Below, one piece after another: positions 35,446 to 45,227 of a stretch of DNA of 64,000 bases (the first letter of the stretch is position 1; every line of letters starts with the position of its first letter). The translations under genes and the position numbers were made by a program. The stretch comes from Desulfobulbus sp. Tol-SR. GTDB taxonomy: Bacteria > Desulfobacterota > Desulfobulbia > Desulfobulbales > Desulfocapsaceae. Where the stretch lies: the NCBI GenBank assembly GCA_000769715.1, contig JROS01000009.1, positions 51,420 to 115,419 on the forward strand. Reading direction: 5' to 3'. A model generated the notes under the pieces. The model had not been told where the DNA came from and ran no database searches. It saw only the letters and a list, made by a program, of their open reading frames with translations.

Positions 35446-35883
35446 TTATGCAAGGGCGGCGGCCTTCCTGGGTTTAGCCTTCAAAGGATTGGGTCCGAGG
35501 GACATGATGTGTTCGGTCATCTCCTGCGCGTATTTTGCAAACGTCGGCCCTTCGCCCGACGACAGGTTGTACATCCTGACCCGGTCGCCTTCGATGCCGA
35601 TCTCCTCCAGGAGATCATGGATGTATTCGACCCGTTCCCGGCAACGGAGATTTCCCTGGTTGTAATGACAGTTGCCCTCCATGCAGCCGACGCAGTACAC
35701 CCCGTCGGCTCCCTCCTGGAAACATCTGAGCAGGTACATCACGTCGACTTTGCCGGTGCAGGGGACACGGACGATCTTGATATTGGTGGGGTAGGTCAGC
35801 CTCATCGAACCTGCCAGGTCCGCGGCGGAGTACCCTCAGTAGTCGCAACAAAACGCTATGATAGTCGGTTCGAAATCAGCCAT
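35446..35883 (-). CDS. mvhD: MvhD-like iron-sulfur subunit, selenoprotein
   Basis: 145-aa MvhD-family protein, which links HdrA to its electron donor in methanogens and acetogens. The N-terminus MADFEPTIIAFCCDY is followed by UGA at 35836-35838 (residue 16) exactly where the family has the last cysteine of its CCxxC motif, then GYSAADLAGSMRLTYPTNIK. Further cysteines: CTGK, CVGC, GNCHYN and NLRC. GGGAGG precedes the ATG, which overlaps the HdrA stop (TAATG). Starting at the downstream ATG (35805) would remove the Fe-S motif, so selenocysteine read-through is the better model. Confidence 0.9.
35807..35838 (-). promoter_or_regulatory. selenocysteine UGA codon and bSECIS-like hairpin in mvhD
   Basis: UGA at 35836-35838, 14 bases, then stem GGACCT/AGGTTC (35807-35821, six pairs including one G-U) with loop GGC, 21-23 bases after the UGA. 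The loop matches that of the hdrCB hairpin. Confidence 0.65.
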
Positions 35884-38800
35884 TACATTCCTCCCGCCAG
35901 CAGGGTTTCGATCTCACAGGTGATCTGGTTGTCTTCATAGTTGTTGAGCTTGATCGTCTGTCTCGGGCAGACGCAGGCGCAGACCCCGCAGCCCTGACAG
36001 AGCGCCGGATCGATCTGGATCTCCCCCTGCTCCACGTTGAATCTCGGAACCTCGAACGGGCAGGAGCGGACACAGGTCAGACACTTGACGCAGTGATCCG
36101 GGTCCACCTGGGCCTTGATAGCCGACAGTTTGATCTGATCCTTGGAGAGGAACGTGACGGCCCGTGCTGCCGCGGCGTTGGCCTGGACGATGGCCTCCGA
36201 GATCAGTTTCGGGCCATGGGCGGTGCCGCACAGGAAAACCCCGTCGCTGCCCATATCCACCGGACGCAGCTTGACGTGCGCCTCGAGGAAATATCCCTCG
36301 GCGTTGGTGTTGAGCTTCAACTTTCGGCCCACCTCTTCCGAACCGCTCGGCAACACGCCGGCCGAAAGTGCCAGGATATCGGAACGTATTTCGATATCCC
36401 GCTGCAGGACATGGTCTCTGACAGTGACCAGGATGCCGTCATCCACCGCCTTGACCGCCGGCGGGTTGTCTTTCTGATACCGGACGAAGATGACCCCCTG
36501 CTTTCTCGCCTCGGTGTAATAATCCTCCAACAGGCCATACATCCGCATGTCGCGATAGAGGATGAACACCTGGGTGGCGGGACTGCTTTTCTTGATCGCC
36601 AGCGCATTCTTCACCGCCGATTGGCAGCAGATCCGCGAACAGTTTGGCCGCTCGTCGTTGCGGGAGCCGACGCACTGGATCATGACGACCGATTCGAGAT
36701 CGGCAGCGCCTTTGTCTCCCAGCCGGTCGCTCAGCTGGGTCTGGGTGAGCACCCGGGCGTCCTCCCCGTAGAGATATTCCTTCGGGGTGTATTCCCCGGC
36801 GCCGGTGGCGACGATGATGACCCCGTGCTGGATCTCCTGCGGCTGTTCCGTACCATTGACGCGTACCGCGGTCTTGAAGTTGCCCTGGAAGCCTTCGAAG
36901 CCGACGATTTCAGCATCGGCGAGGACGGTAATCTTGCCCTCCGTTGTCACCTGGGTCGCCAGCTGCTCCACATAGGCCCTGATGTCGGCGCCCTCAATGG
37001 TATGATGCAGCTTCCGGCCCATGCCGCCGAGTTGCGCCTGTTTCTCGACCAGGGTGGATTCGAATCCCTGTCGCGCCAGATCGAGGGCGGCGTTCATGCC
37101 GGCGACGCCGCCGCCCACCACCAGGGCCCGCTTGTTGACCGGGATGACCTTGCCATGCAGCGGCTTCAACAGGACGGCACGGGATACGGCCATCCGGACC
37201 AGATCCTGCGCCTTGTCCGTGGCGAGTTCATGGTTGTAGGCGTGGACCCAGGAGTCCTGGTTCCGGATATTGGCCATCTCGAACAGGTACCGGTTCAGCC
37301 CGCAGGCCTCGAGGGTCTCCATGAACATCGGGGCATGGGTCTTCGGGCTGCAGGAGGCGACGACCACCCGGTTCAGCCGATGTTCGATGATCTTGTCCTT
37401 GATCTTGGCCTGGGTGTCCTGGCTGCAGGTGAACAGGTTGTTGTCGGTAAAGACTACGTTCGGCAGCGTCGACGCATACTCCTGCAGGCCGGGGACATCG
37501 ACCACGCCGGCGATGTTGGTGCCGCAGTTGCAGATGAAGACACCGACCCGTGGTTCCTGGCCGGCGATGTCGATCTCCTCCGGTATCACCCGCACCTTGG
37601 TGTCGGTGTCCCGGGCCGCGGCGATCTGGCAGCCGGCAAGACCCGCCGCGGCGCTGGCTTCGGTCACCGAGGAGGGGATATCCTTCGGTCCCTGGAAGGT
37701 ACCGCAGGCGAAAATTCCCGGCCGTGTGGTGGCCAGGGGCGAGAAGGGGTGGCTGTCGATGAAATTGTGCTTGTTGACATGGACGCCCAGCCGGTCGGCC
37801 AGCTCAAGGGTGGCCGCGGGAACCTCGAGACCGACGGAGAGCACGAGCATATCGAACTCTTCTTCCAGGATCTGACCGTTTTCATCGGCAAAACGGAGGA
37901 TGAGGTTCCGGTTCTCCGGGTTCTCGATCACCGAGTGGATCCTGGCCTTGACGAACCGGATCCCTTCCCGGTTCCTGGCCCGGTCGTAGTACTCCTCGTA
38001 ATCCTTGCCGAACGAGCGGATGTCCATGTAGAAGATGGCCGCATCGAGATCGCCGCCGGCGTGCTCCTTGGCGATCATCGCATCCTTGATCGCGTACATG
38101 CAGCAGACCGAGGAGCAATAGGTGTGGCCGCACTTGTTGTTGTCCCGCGAGCCGATGCACTGGAGCCACGCGACCTTCTTGGGTTCCTGATGATCCGACG
38201 GGCGGACCAGATGACCCATGGTGGGGCCGCCGGAACTGAGCATCCGCTCGAATTCCAGGCTGGTCAGGACGTTGGGGTTCTTTTTATACAGATAGATCTC
38301 GGACAGCGGGGTCGGATCGTAAGGTTTGGCGCCGGTGGCGAGCACGACGGAGCCCACCGAGAGCTCCTTGTCCTCCGCAACCTGGCTGTGATCGATGGCC
38401 TTGGCCAGGCACGCCTCGACGCACTGGTAGCATTCGGAACAGACTCCGCAGGAAAGACAACGGATCGCCTCCTGCCGGGCCTGCTCTTCATCATACCCCT
38501 GCGAAACCTCGAGGAAATTGCCGGCCCGGGCCGTGGGGTGGAGGCAGTCGATCAGCATCCGCTCCTTTATCGCCTCGCCTTCGATGTCGGGTCGGACAAA
38601 CTCCCAGGTCCTCTCGCGGTTCTCCCGCAGATCCATGCCGTTGATATAACGATGGATGCTGATGGCCGCTTCCTTGCCGCAGGCCACCGCATCGACCACC
38701 GATTTCGGTCCGTAGAAGGCATCGCCGCCGGCGAAGACCCAGTCGATGGGGGTCTGCAGGGTGACGGAATCGGCCTCCAGGCCGCCCGGCCGGGAGATGG

Positions 38801-40322
38801 CGATGCCCTGATCCCGGATGCCGTCGAGGTTCGCGCTCTGGCCGATGGCGACAATGACCGTATCGCAGCGGAACGACTCGCAGACGTTGTCGTCGAACTG
38901 CGGGTTGAAGCGGCCGTTTTCATCGAACACCCGTTTGCAGTTGCGGAACTCGATGCCGGCTACCCGATCCTGTTCGATATGGAAACTCCGGGGCCCGAAG
39001 CTGTTGACGATCTTGATCTCGTCTTCGACCGCCTCGGCGATCTCATATTCCCAGGCGGGCATCTCATCGCGGCGTTCGAGGCAGATCAGGGTCACGTTCT
39101 CGGCCCCGAGCCGTTTGGCGGTCTGGGCGACGTCGACCGCCACGTTGCCGCCGCCGACGACGACGACCTCGCGGCCGAGCTCGACCTTTTTGCCCATGGC
39201 GGCATCGCGGAGGAAGTCGACGCCCTGCAGGACGCCCTTGATGTCTTCGTTGTCGATGCCGAGTTTGCGGCCGTTATGCAGCCCGATCGCCAGGAACAGG
39301 GCGGAATAGCCGTCCTGCTTCAGGCTGTCCAGCGTGATGTCGCGGCCGAAGGTGACGCCGCACTTGAGTTCGGCCCCCATATCCTGGACGACCTTGATCT
39401 CGCCGGCCAGGATGTCCCGCGGCAGACGATAGGCGGGGATGCCGTAGCGCATCATGCCGCCGGGCTCGTCCTGCTTTTCGAAGATGGTGACCTGATAGCC
39501 TTCCTTGAGCAGATTATAGGCAGCGGTGACGCCGGCCGGGCCGGAGCCGACGATGGCCACCTTCTCGTTGCGCCTGGCGGCATCGATTTTGGGCAGATAG
39601 AACTCGCCTTTCTCCCGTTCATAGTCGCCTAAGAACCGATGGAGTTCGCGGACGGCCAGGGGTTGGTCGACCTGGGCGCGGGTGCATTCCCCCTCGCAGG
39701 GGTGATGACAGACCCGGCCGCAGACCCCGGGGAACGGGTGCTCCTCCTTGAAGAGCTTCAGGGCCTCGTCATAGCGACCGTCACCCATCAGGGCGACAAA
39801 GCCCTGGATGCTGACATGGGCCGGACAGGTGGCCTTGCACGGGGCGGTCCCCCGTTTGGTTATGCCGAAGGCCCCGGGGATAGCTTGTGGATATTGCTTG
39901 AAAATCGCTTTACGGAAATCAAGCAGTTCGTTGTATTCGTTGGGACGGGAAACAGGACAGACCTTGGCGCACTCGCCGCAGCTCGTGCATTTGGACATGT
40001 CCACATATCGGGGTTCCTGGTGAATTCTGGCGGTGAAATTGCCGGGCTCGCCTTCGAGACCCAGAAGTTCGGTATTCGTGAGAAGCTCAATATTCAGGTG
40101 ACGGCCGACCTCGACCAGTTTAGGTGAGATTACTCACATCGCGCAGTCGTTGGTCGGGAAGGTCTTATCGAGTTGCGACATAACTCCGCCGATGGCGGCG
40201 GATTTTTCAACAAGGTAAACGTAATAGCCGGACTCGGCCAGATCTAGCGATGCCTGCATGCCTGCGATGCCAGCTCCTACAACCATAACCGATCCACTTT
40301 TCTTGTTCGCGTCAAATCCCAT
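35883..40322 (-). CDS. hdrA: HdrA-type flavoprotein with inserted GltD-like NAD(P)H module, selenoprotein
   Basis: 1479-aa protein when the UGA at 40134-40136 is read as selenocysteine (residue 63, DCAM-U-VISPKLVEVG, where HdrA proteins have Cys). Order: HdrA N-terminal flavin-binding part with VVGAGIAGMQASL; ferredoxin motif CTSCGECAKVCP near 112; a GltD-like NAD(P)H-dependent module at about 155-560 (APCKATCP, VAIVGSGPAGVTAA); a second cysteine motif near 620-640; then from ~925 a further complete HdrA (VGVFICNCGTNIAGVVD, VVGGGVAGMNAALDLA) ending with two 4Fe-4S motifs near 1410-1455. It is expected to be the FAD-bifurcating core; the GltD module probably connects to NADH or NADPH. AAGGAG precedes the ATG. 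Confidence 0.88.
40102..40136 (-). promoter_or_regulatory. selenocysteine UGA codon and bSECIS-like hairpin in hdrA
   Basis: UGA at 40134-40136, 16 bases, then a short stem TGGTC/GGCCG (40102-40117, with wobble pairs) and loop GAGGTC, 22-27 bases after the UGA. The stem is weaker than in the other two genes, but position and loop fit. Confidence 0.55.
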
Positions 40323-40980
40323 GATGACTCCTTAAGTGCTGATGGTTAAGTCTTTTCGCATACCTATTACATGTTTTTCAGCTGCAGAGAGTTCCTACGA
40401 AACATCACCGATTTTCGAAGATAGGGCTCCTGCCGGGTGTAACCTCCTTTCCAAACTACAAATTTACTGCAATTACAATGGGGTGATAATACATTGTTGT
40501 TTCAGGTAACACCGATAAAGGGTCTACCCGACCATTGCTTTTCGATATCAACAAATGATGCTAGCTGTAATTTGTGTCCATATCAACAATTTTATATCTT
40601 CCCCACAATTACCCGACATAGATTTCGGTTGACATGGACTACTGATCAGACCAATATGTCTTGAGATTCATGAGATTTGGCGAAACTTCCGATCCAGGGA
40701 GCGAAACAAAGGGCAGAAAAAGACCAAAGTGAATTTTCGGATGCAGTTATGAGATCGGGACGCCGAGGATGGTCGGTGGCCTCTCGTCTCCCTTGACTAC
40801 CCAGTCAACCGCCGATCCGCCTGGTTTCGTCGGACCCGAGAAGTCGATTTTCCAATCAATGCGAACTATTTTCGCTCATTGTTGACCGATTCCCCCGCCA
40901 GTGTGGTAAAATGGTGTTCTGTATGGGCAGACTCGTGCCGAGTCCCTGCCGGCCGAAAAAGGGATCCAGGAGCAAATCAC
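40323..40980. other. 658-bp AT-rich intergenic region upstream of hdrA
   Basis: No gene is visible. On the minus strand it must carry the hdrA operon promoter; TATTAT near 40485 is a possible -10 but without a convincing -35. On the plus strand TTGACA (40629-40634), a 17-base spacer and CAATAT (40652-40657) form a candidate promoter facing the Nudix gene. The remaining sequence shows no repeats or hairpins that I could identify. Confidence 0.5.
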
Positions 40981-41535
40981 GTGGACGAAATCAAGAGTGA
41001 AACAACCGGCGGTTGGGAGGTCTATCCGGACAGGGTGTTGATCGAGACCCCGATCATGACGGTCAAGGTCGGACCGGTGCTGTGCACCAGGAGCGGCAGG
41101 CGCAAGGAGTTCTACCGCTTCGATTGTCCTGACTGGGTCAATATCGTGGCGGTGACCCCGGAGCGGGAAATCGTGTTGATCCGGCAGTTCCGGTATGGCT
41201 CGAACCGGATCGAAATTGAGATTCCGGGCGGCACGATCGAAGCGGCGGAGGATCCGGTCGCCGCCGGACGGCGAGAGCTCCTCGAAGAGACCGGGTATGC
41301 CGGCGATAAGGCCAGAATCATCGGCCGGGTCTGCCCCAATCCGGCGATCCAGGGCAATTACTGTTATACCGTCCTGGTCGAGGACGCCCAACTGGTGGCG
41401 CCGCCGACGATGGATGAGATGGAAGATATCGTGACGGTTCCGATGGCCGAGAACGAGGTCAGGGCCTGGATGAGGGAGGGAAAGATAGAGCATGGTCTGG
41501 TGCTTAATGCCTTGATGTTTTATTTTTCCGACTGA
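40981..41535 (+). CDS. Nudix hydrolase, ADP-ribose pyrophosphatase-like
   Basis: 184-aa Nudix protein. The Nudix box GGTIEAAEDPVAAGRRELLE continuing ETGY fits G-x5-E-x7-R-E-x2-E-E-x-G. The N-terminal beta-rich part and length match NudF-type ADP-ribose pyrophosphatases, which hydrolyse ADP-ribose and similar nucleoside diphosphate compounds. The GTG at 40981 has AGGAG eight bases upstream; the frame extends to 40879 without family likeness. It precedes the transglutaminase-like gene by 80 bases. Confidence 0.9.
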   Translation: MDEIKSETTGGWEVYPDRVLIETPIMTVKVGPVLCTRSGRRKEFYRFDCPDWVNIVAVTPEREIVLIRQFRYGSNRIEIEIPGGTIEAAEDPVAAGRRELLEETGYAGDKARIIGRVCPNPAIQGNYCYTVLVEDAQLVAPPTMDEMEDIVTVPMAENEVRAWMREGKIEHGLVLNALMFYFSD

Positions 41536-41615
41536 ACCTGTTGACTCGCCCGGTATGTTTTTTGGCCCGCAGCCTGCCCGACACCCCGGATATCGAGATA
41601 TACCCTGGAGAACAC

Positions 41616-42329
41616 ATGAACCGACAACCAGAAAAATATCCTATGGAAGATTTTGAACCCTATCTCGCAGCCACTGCCTTTATCGATCATGATCATCCTG
41701 TGGTTGTCGATTTCGCTGAACGCATCTGCGCCGCCCACAGTAACGACAACCCGATCGACAGGGCAGTCCGTCTTTACTATGCGGTGCGTGACGGGATTCG
41801 TTATGATCCTTACAGCCTGCAGTATTCGATCGATGCCCTGACGGCGAGCTCGGTCATCACCAGGGAATACGGCTACTGTGTCGCCAAGGCGGTGGTCCTG
41901 GCAGCGGTGGCGCGGCAGCAGGGAATACCGGCCAGACTGGGTTTCGCAGACGTGCGCAATCATCTGTCCACGGCCAGATTGCGGCAGGTGATGGGCACCG
42001 ATCTGTTCGTCTATCACGGCTATACCGAACTGTATCTGGAGGGGAAATGGGTCAAGGCGACGCCGGCCTTCAACCTCTCCCTGTGTCAGCGGTTCCAGGT
42101 ACGGCCGCTCGAGTTCGATGGCAAAAATGATTCGGTATTCCATGAATTCAATGCCGTGGGCCAGCGCCACATGGAGTATCTCCATGACTACGGCAGCTTT
42201 GCCGACCTGCCTTTTGATGAGATGTTTGCCGCCTATCGCAGCCACTATCCATTGATGTTTGAAGTTTCCAGGGAGGGCGATCCGGCCGATTTCCATCGGG
42301 AGGCGGAGATGGAGCGGAAGAAGACATGA
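41616..42329 (+). CDS. transglutaminase-like cysteine protease-fold protein
   Basis: 237-aa protein of the bacterial transglutaminase-like family. The catalytic cysteine is in EYGYCVAKAVVLAAVAR and the histidine probably in YHGYTELYLEGKWVKATP, in the usual order Cys-His-Asp/Asn. These proteins are usually peptidases or amidases rather than true transglutaminases. GGAG precedes the ATG at 41616. No signal peptide is seen, so it is cytoplasmic. Substrate unknown. Confidence 0.85.
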   Translation: MNRQPEKYPMEDFEPYLAATAFIDHDHPVVVDFAERICAAHSNDNPIDRAVRLYYAVRDGIRYDPYSLQYSIDALTASSVITREYGYCVAKAVVLAAVARQQGIPARLGFADVRNHLSTARLRQVMGTDLFVYHGYTELYLEGKWVKATPAFNLSLCQRFQVRPLEFDGKNDSVFHEFNAVGQRHMEYLHDYGSFADLPFDEMFAAYRSHYPLMFEVSREGDPADFHREAEMERKKT

Positions 42330-42364
42330 TGCCTGTGATATGAGTACAGTGAAGGGCGGAGACT

Positions 42365-42997
42365 ATGGACAGATGCCGGTTTATCAGGGATGTCTTGCGC
42401 TGGCCGGCGGGCGTGAGCCTGGCGATCCCCAACTTCACGATTCTCACCGAGGTCCTTGCCGCTGAACAACCACAGCCTCTGCTCGCCCTGAACAGAGATG
42501 AGGACTATCATGCTTTGGTCGGCAGGGCGCTGGCGCCGCTTGGCGGCATGGGCAAATATGTCAATCCGGGCGACCGGGTCGTCATCAAGCCCAATTTCGG
42601 CTGGGACCGGACACCGGAACAAGGGGCCAACACCCGTCCGCTGGCGATCAGGGCCGGATGTGTCGGTATATCCCGGATCTCGCCCCATCCCTGTGGCGGA
42701 AGGTCAGCCAACTGTTCTTCCTTGCTATCTTTCTCTTCCTGTTCATCGTGACCAGGATTACCGTGCATCGGACGAATTGACCTGGGCCGTCAATATCTTC
42801 TTTCGTATCGATCCGTTCCTCTCCGTCACGGCTGCTGGCCCGTCAGGCCGATCCGCTGCTGATCAGGCCGCCGGGAGCTCTACCGGAAATGGAATTCCTC
42901 GGCCGCTGCGTTCGCTGCGGCGATTGCATGAAGGCCTGTATCGGCAATCCTCTCCATTCAACCTGGATGGCGGCAGTGATGGTTATTGCCGCAGGTG
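42365..42997 (+). pseudogene. decayed DUF362 protein and NapH-like polyferredoxin locus
   Basis: Pieces of two genes are visible in different frames. 42365-~42655 gives the start of a DUF362 protein (VNPGDRVVIKPNFGWDRTPEQG) that stops resembling the family abruptly. From 42658 another frame reads LWRKVSQLFFLAIFLFLFIV, the N-terminus of a membrane 4Fe-4S polyferredoxin, then a frameshift leads into DYRASDELTWAVNIFFRIDPF, and after a further jump RPPGALPEMEFLGRCVRCG and CMKACIGNPLH appear, the later part of the same protein. Internal pieces such as the first Cys motifs are absent. Several deletions and frameshifts are needed, so a dead locus is likely. Confidence 0.7.
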
Positions 42998-43152
42998 AGA
43001 GCGGAGGGGGGTAGCGGAAGGATGATGTATGGTTAATGAAATGGGAATATCAGTTATTTGTCGTTTTACCCATTTTGTGTTTCAATATCATCCCTGAGTC
43101 AAAGGCTTTCGTTCATAACATTGCACGTGAAGTTGATCGAGAAGTGAACCAC

Positions 43153-43476
43153 ATGACCGAGTATCCATTATTTTACCAGTTTGAAGTTCGACCGACGGCA
43201 AGAAACAGCGAGGTGGAAATGTTGGCCGGTGCCCTTGCCACAGTCCTGGTTTTCGCCGAAACCGAAGAGGTCGGCAGGGCTCGCGGTGCCCGGTTTATCG
43301 CCCGTCAGCATTGGGAGATAATCTCGGTCAAGAGGGTAATGCGGATGTGTTCGCGGCATGTATCCGATCTCCAGCCTCATTTTCGGGAACTGTACCGGCA
43401 GGCGGAACAATATGGAATCGCTGCCCGATTCGACGGTTGGGCAAGGCATGGATTTCACGGAAGGGGGATATCCTGA
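43153..43476 (+). CDS. hypothetical protein
   Basis: 107-aa protein from the ATG at 43153 (MTEYPLFYQFEVRPTARN). The frame extends to an ATG at 43036, but that upstream part is AT-rich and non-coding in character. I do not recognise the family. It has basic and hydrophobic segments (LAGALATVLVFAETEEVG, RHVSDLQPHFRELYRQAEQ) and ends in a Gly/His-rich tail. It stands alone in a region of decay. Confidence 0.5.
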   Translation: MTEYPLFYQFEVRPTARNSEVEMLAGALATVLVFAETEEVGRARGARFIARQHWEIISVKRVMRMCSRHVSDLQPHFRELYRQAEQYGIAARFDGWARHGFHGRGIS

Positions 43477-43877
43477 ATCGGGGGGGCGTCCGCGGTCTTG
43501 AGATGCAGGCTGTATTCATTGCGACGTGACCCACGACCCTGTCGTGTGGATCAAATACGGTATCGGAGCGATATACTTCTTGTCGAGCTGTTTCCGCGCT
43601 CGAAATCTGGCAATGGAATGTGAATGGCCGCTGGAATTTTCCCTGTTACAGAAGACCTGTTCAGGGCCGAGAAAAGGTGCCTGAAATTGGTGCCGCCACT
43701 GGTGATCAACCTGCATAATGGATAACTGCTTGTTTTTAAGATATTGACACTGTTTGACCGAGACGTCGAACCCAGGTGGAGTTGTGGCGCCGGCTCGGAG
43801 AGGTATCGAGAGCATACTGCAGGCGAGGGGCAACGGGATAGCTTGTCTACGACCAATATTGAGAGAATGGGAGACGT
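43477..43877. other. 401-bp region without a recognisable gene
   Basis: Several short open frames exist on both strands, but none has family likeness or a convincing ribosome site. A TTGACA at about 43744 has no matching -10 at normal spacing. Nothing else is supported. Confidence 0.5.
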
Positions 43878-44081
43878 ATGAAAGACGAAATCGGCCAGCG
43901 ATTGGTGGAAGCACTGAAAGCGCCACAGGCCTCCGGCAGTCAGGAGAGTTTCCTGAAGGCAATGGAACTGACCAAGGCATACGCCGGATCAGGGTCAGTA
44001 ACCCACTTCAGTGCGGTGGCGAGACTCTTCTATGATCTGTTTGAAATGTTTGAGACCGGCCATGATCCGAGACAGAAATGA
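43878..44081 (+). CDS. small hypothetical protein
   Basis: 67-aa acidic, helical protein (MKDEIGQRLVEALKAPQASG, FSAVARLFYDLFEMFETG) with GGGAG four bases before the ATG. No family recognised. It converges with the HD-domain gene, 25 bases between stops. Confidence 0.5.
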   Translation: MKDEIGQRLVEALKAPQASGSQESFLKAMELTKAYAGSGSVTHFSAVARLFYDLFEMFETGHDPRQK

Positions 44082-44106
44082 GAATCGGTCAGATAAGTCA
44101 GCTGTG

Positions 44107-45015
44107 TCATGGGTAAGCGGGGGGAACGCGTCGGAGGCACCTCTTGACGCATTCCTGCTCGGCCTTGCATCTGGTGATGACTGATTCGAGGTAGCCGATA
44201 TTTTTCAGGATGGCCTTGGTGTAGAGATCCTCATCGATCTGCCAGTGTTCACGGAAGTGGCTTCGCATGGAAGGGGAGACATCGGAGAAGAGCACGTTCA
44301 GCCTGTGGGAGATGGTCGTTCGATAGAAATCAGCAGTTGATTGCATGAGTTCGACGGGAGTATGGTATTTGGAACCGCTGTAACCGGCCTTCTGCTCATG
44401 GAACAGGAGAGGAAGTCTTTCGAGGTAATACCGATCCGCCATCTGCGCCAGAATGTCGGCGGAGCCTACAATATGGCCGGCGAGCCTGATCTCCTCCGGA
44501 TAGGGCCGGAGACGGTCCACTCCTTTATTCAGTTCGGTACATCGGATGATTGCCGCACAGTTGTCGGCATAGGACTGGGGCAGTCCGGAGGTCTGAATAT
44601 ACCGCCGGACGAAGGTAATCGAACGTTCTTCATGGCCCCTGGTGTATCGTGCGCCGGTCCGGGCGCTGTCTTCGTCGGTCAGGAGCATACCGGTATCGTG
44701 AAAACAGGCGCTGAGGAACCCTTGTATCAGCGTATCGGCGGCAAAAAATCTGCCATCACACCACAGGCCATGGAAAAGTCTGACAACTGCGAGGGCGACC
44801 AGACGGGTATGCCGCAGATTGTGATAGGTTGGGTTGCTGACTCGAAAACCGGGAAATTTTCCCCTGAATATATCAGTAGTGTCATTATTGATGCGTGCGA
44901 TCAGGGCGACATCGACCTGGGGGCTGATAATTCGGGCAAGGGTGAGCACCTCCTCCACAGGATCGTCCTGTCCGTTGCCATCGAGTATGTCTGTCCTGCC
45001 CTGTATTGGCTTCAT
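44107..45015 (-). CDS. HD-domain phosphohydrolase
   Basis: 302-aa protein with an HD-superfamily metal site: YHNLRHTRLV (His65/His69) and CFHDTGM (His106-Asp107), then GHEERSITFV and VGSADILAQMADRYYLERLP. This spacing resembles cyclic-nucleotide phosphodiesterase-like HD proteins. AGGAT precedes the ATG at 45015. It is divergent from the adenylate cyclase gene at 45228, so it could degrade the second messenger that the cyclase makes; that pairing is inferred from position only. Confidence 0.78.
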   Translation of the reverse strand: MKPIQGRTDILDGNGQDDPVEEVLTLARIISPQVDVALIARINNDTTDIFRGKFPGFRVSNPTYHNLRHTRLVALAVVRLFHGLWCDGRFFAADTLIQGFLSACFHDTGMLLTDEDSARTGARYTRGHEERSITFVRRYIQTSGLPQSYADNCAAIIRCTELNKGVDRLRPYPEEIRLAGHIVGSADILAQMADRYYLERLPLLFHEQKAGYSGSKYHTPVELMQSTADFYRTTISHRLNVLFSDVSPSMRSHFREHWQIDEDLYTKAILKNIGYLESVITRCKAEQECVKRCLRRVPPAYP

Positions 45016-45227
45016 GAGTATATCCTATCTGTTCAACGGCGCCATCGCAAGGCCGTCGAAATAAATGGCGCGACGAAACAACGGATATGATCTGTCCCGG
45101 GGTGCCTCGATGTATCGCATGGATGTCGCACGTATATCGCAGGATTCATGCCGCTGTGAAGGAATAGAGTAAGCGAAGGAAAACCGTACAACAGGGGCAG
45201 GGAAATATATCAATTAAGGCGGATGTT

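Noticed and set aside
36093..39632. Very long open frame (1179 codons) on the plus strand opposite hdrA
   Set aside because: It is the antisense shadow of the GC-rich hdrA gene; it has no domain likeness and is rich in Asp, Gly, His and Arg as such shadows are.
40137..40322. A 62-residue stand-alone protein upstream of hdrA
   Set aside because: It is the N-terminus of HdrA up to the UGA codon; the flavin-binding fold continues directly after it in the same frame.
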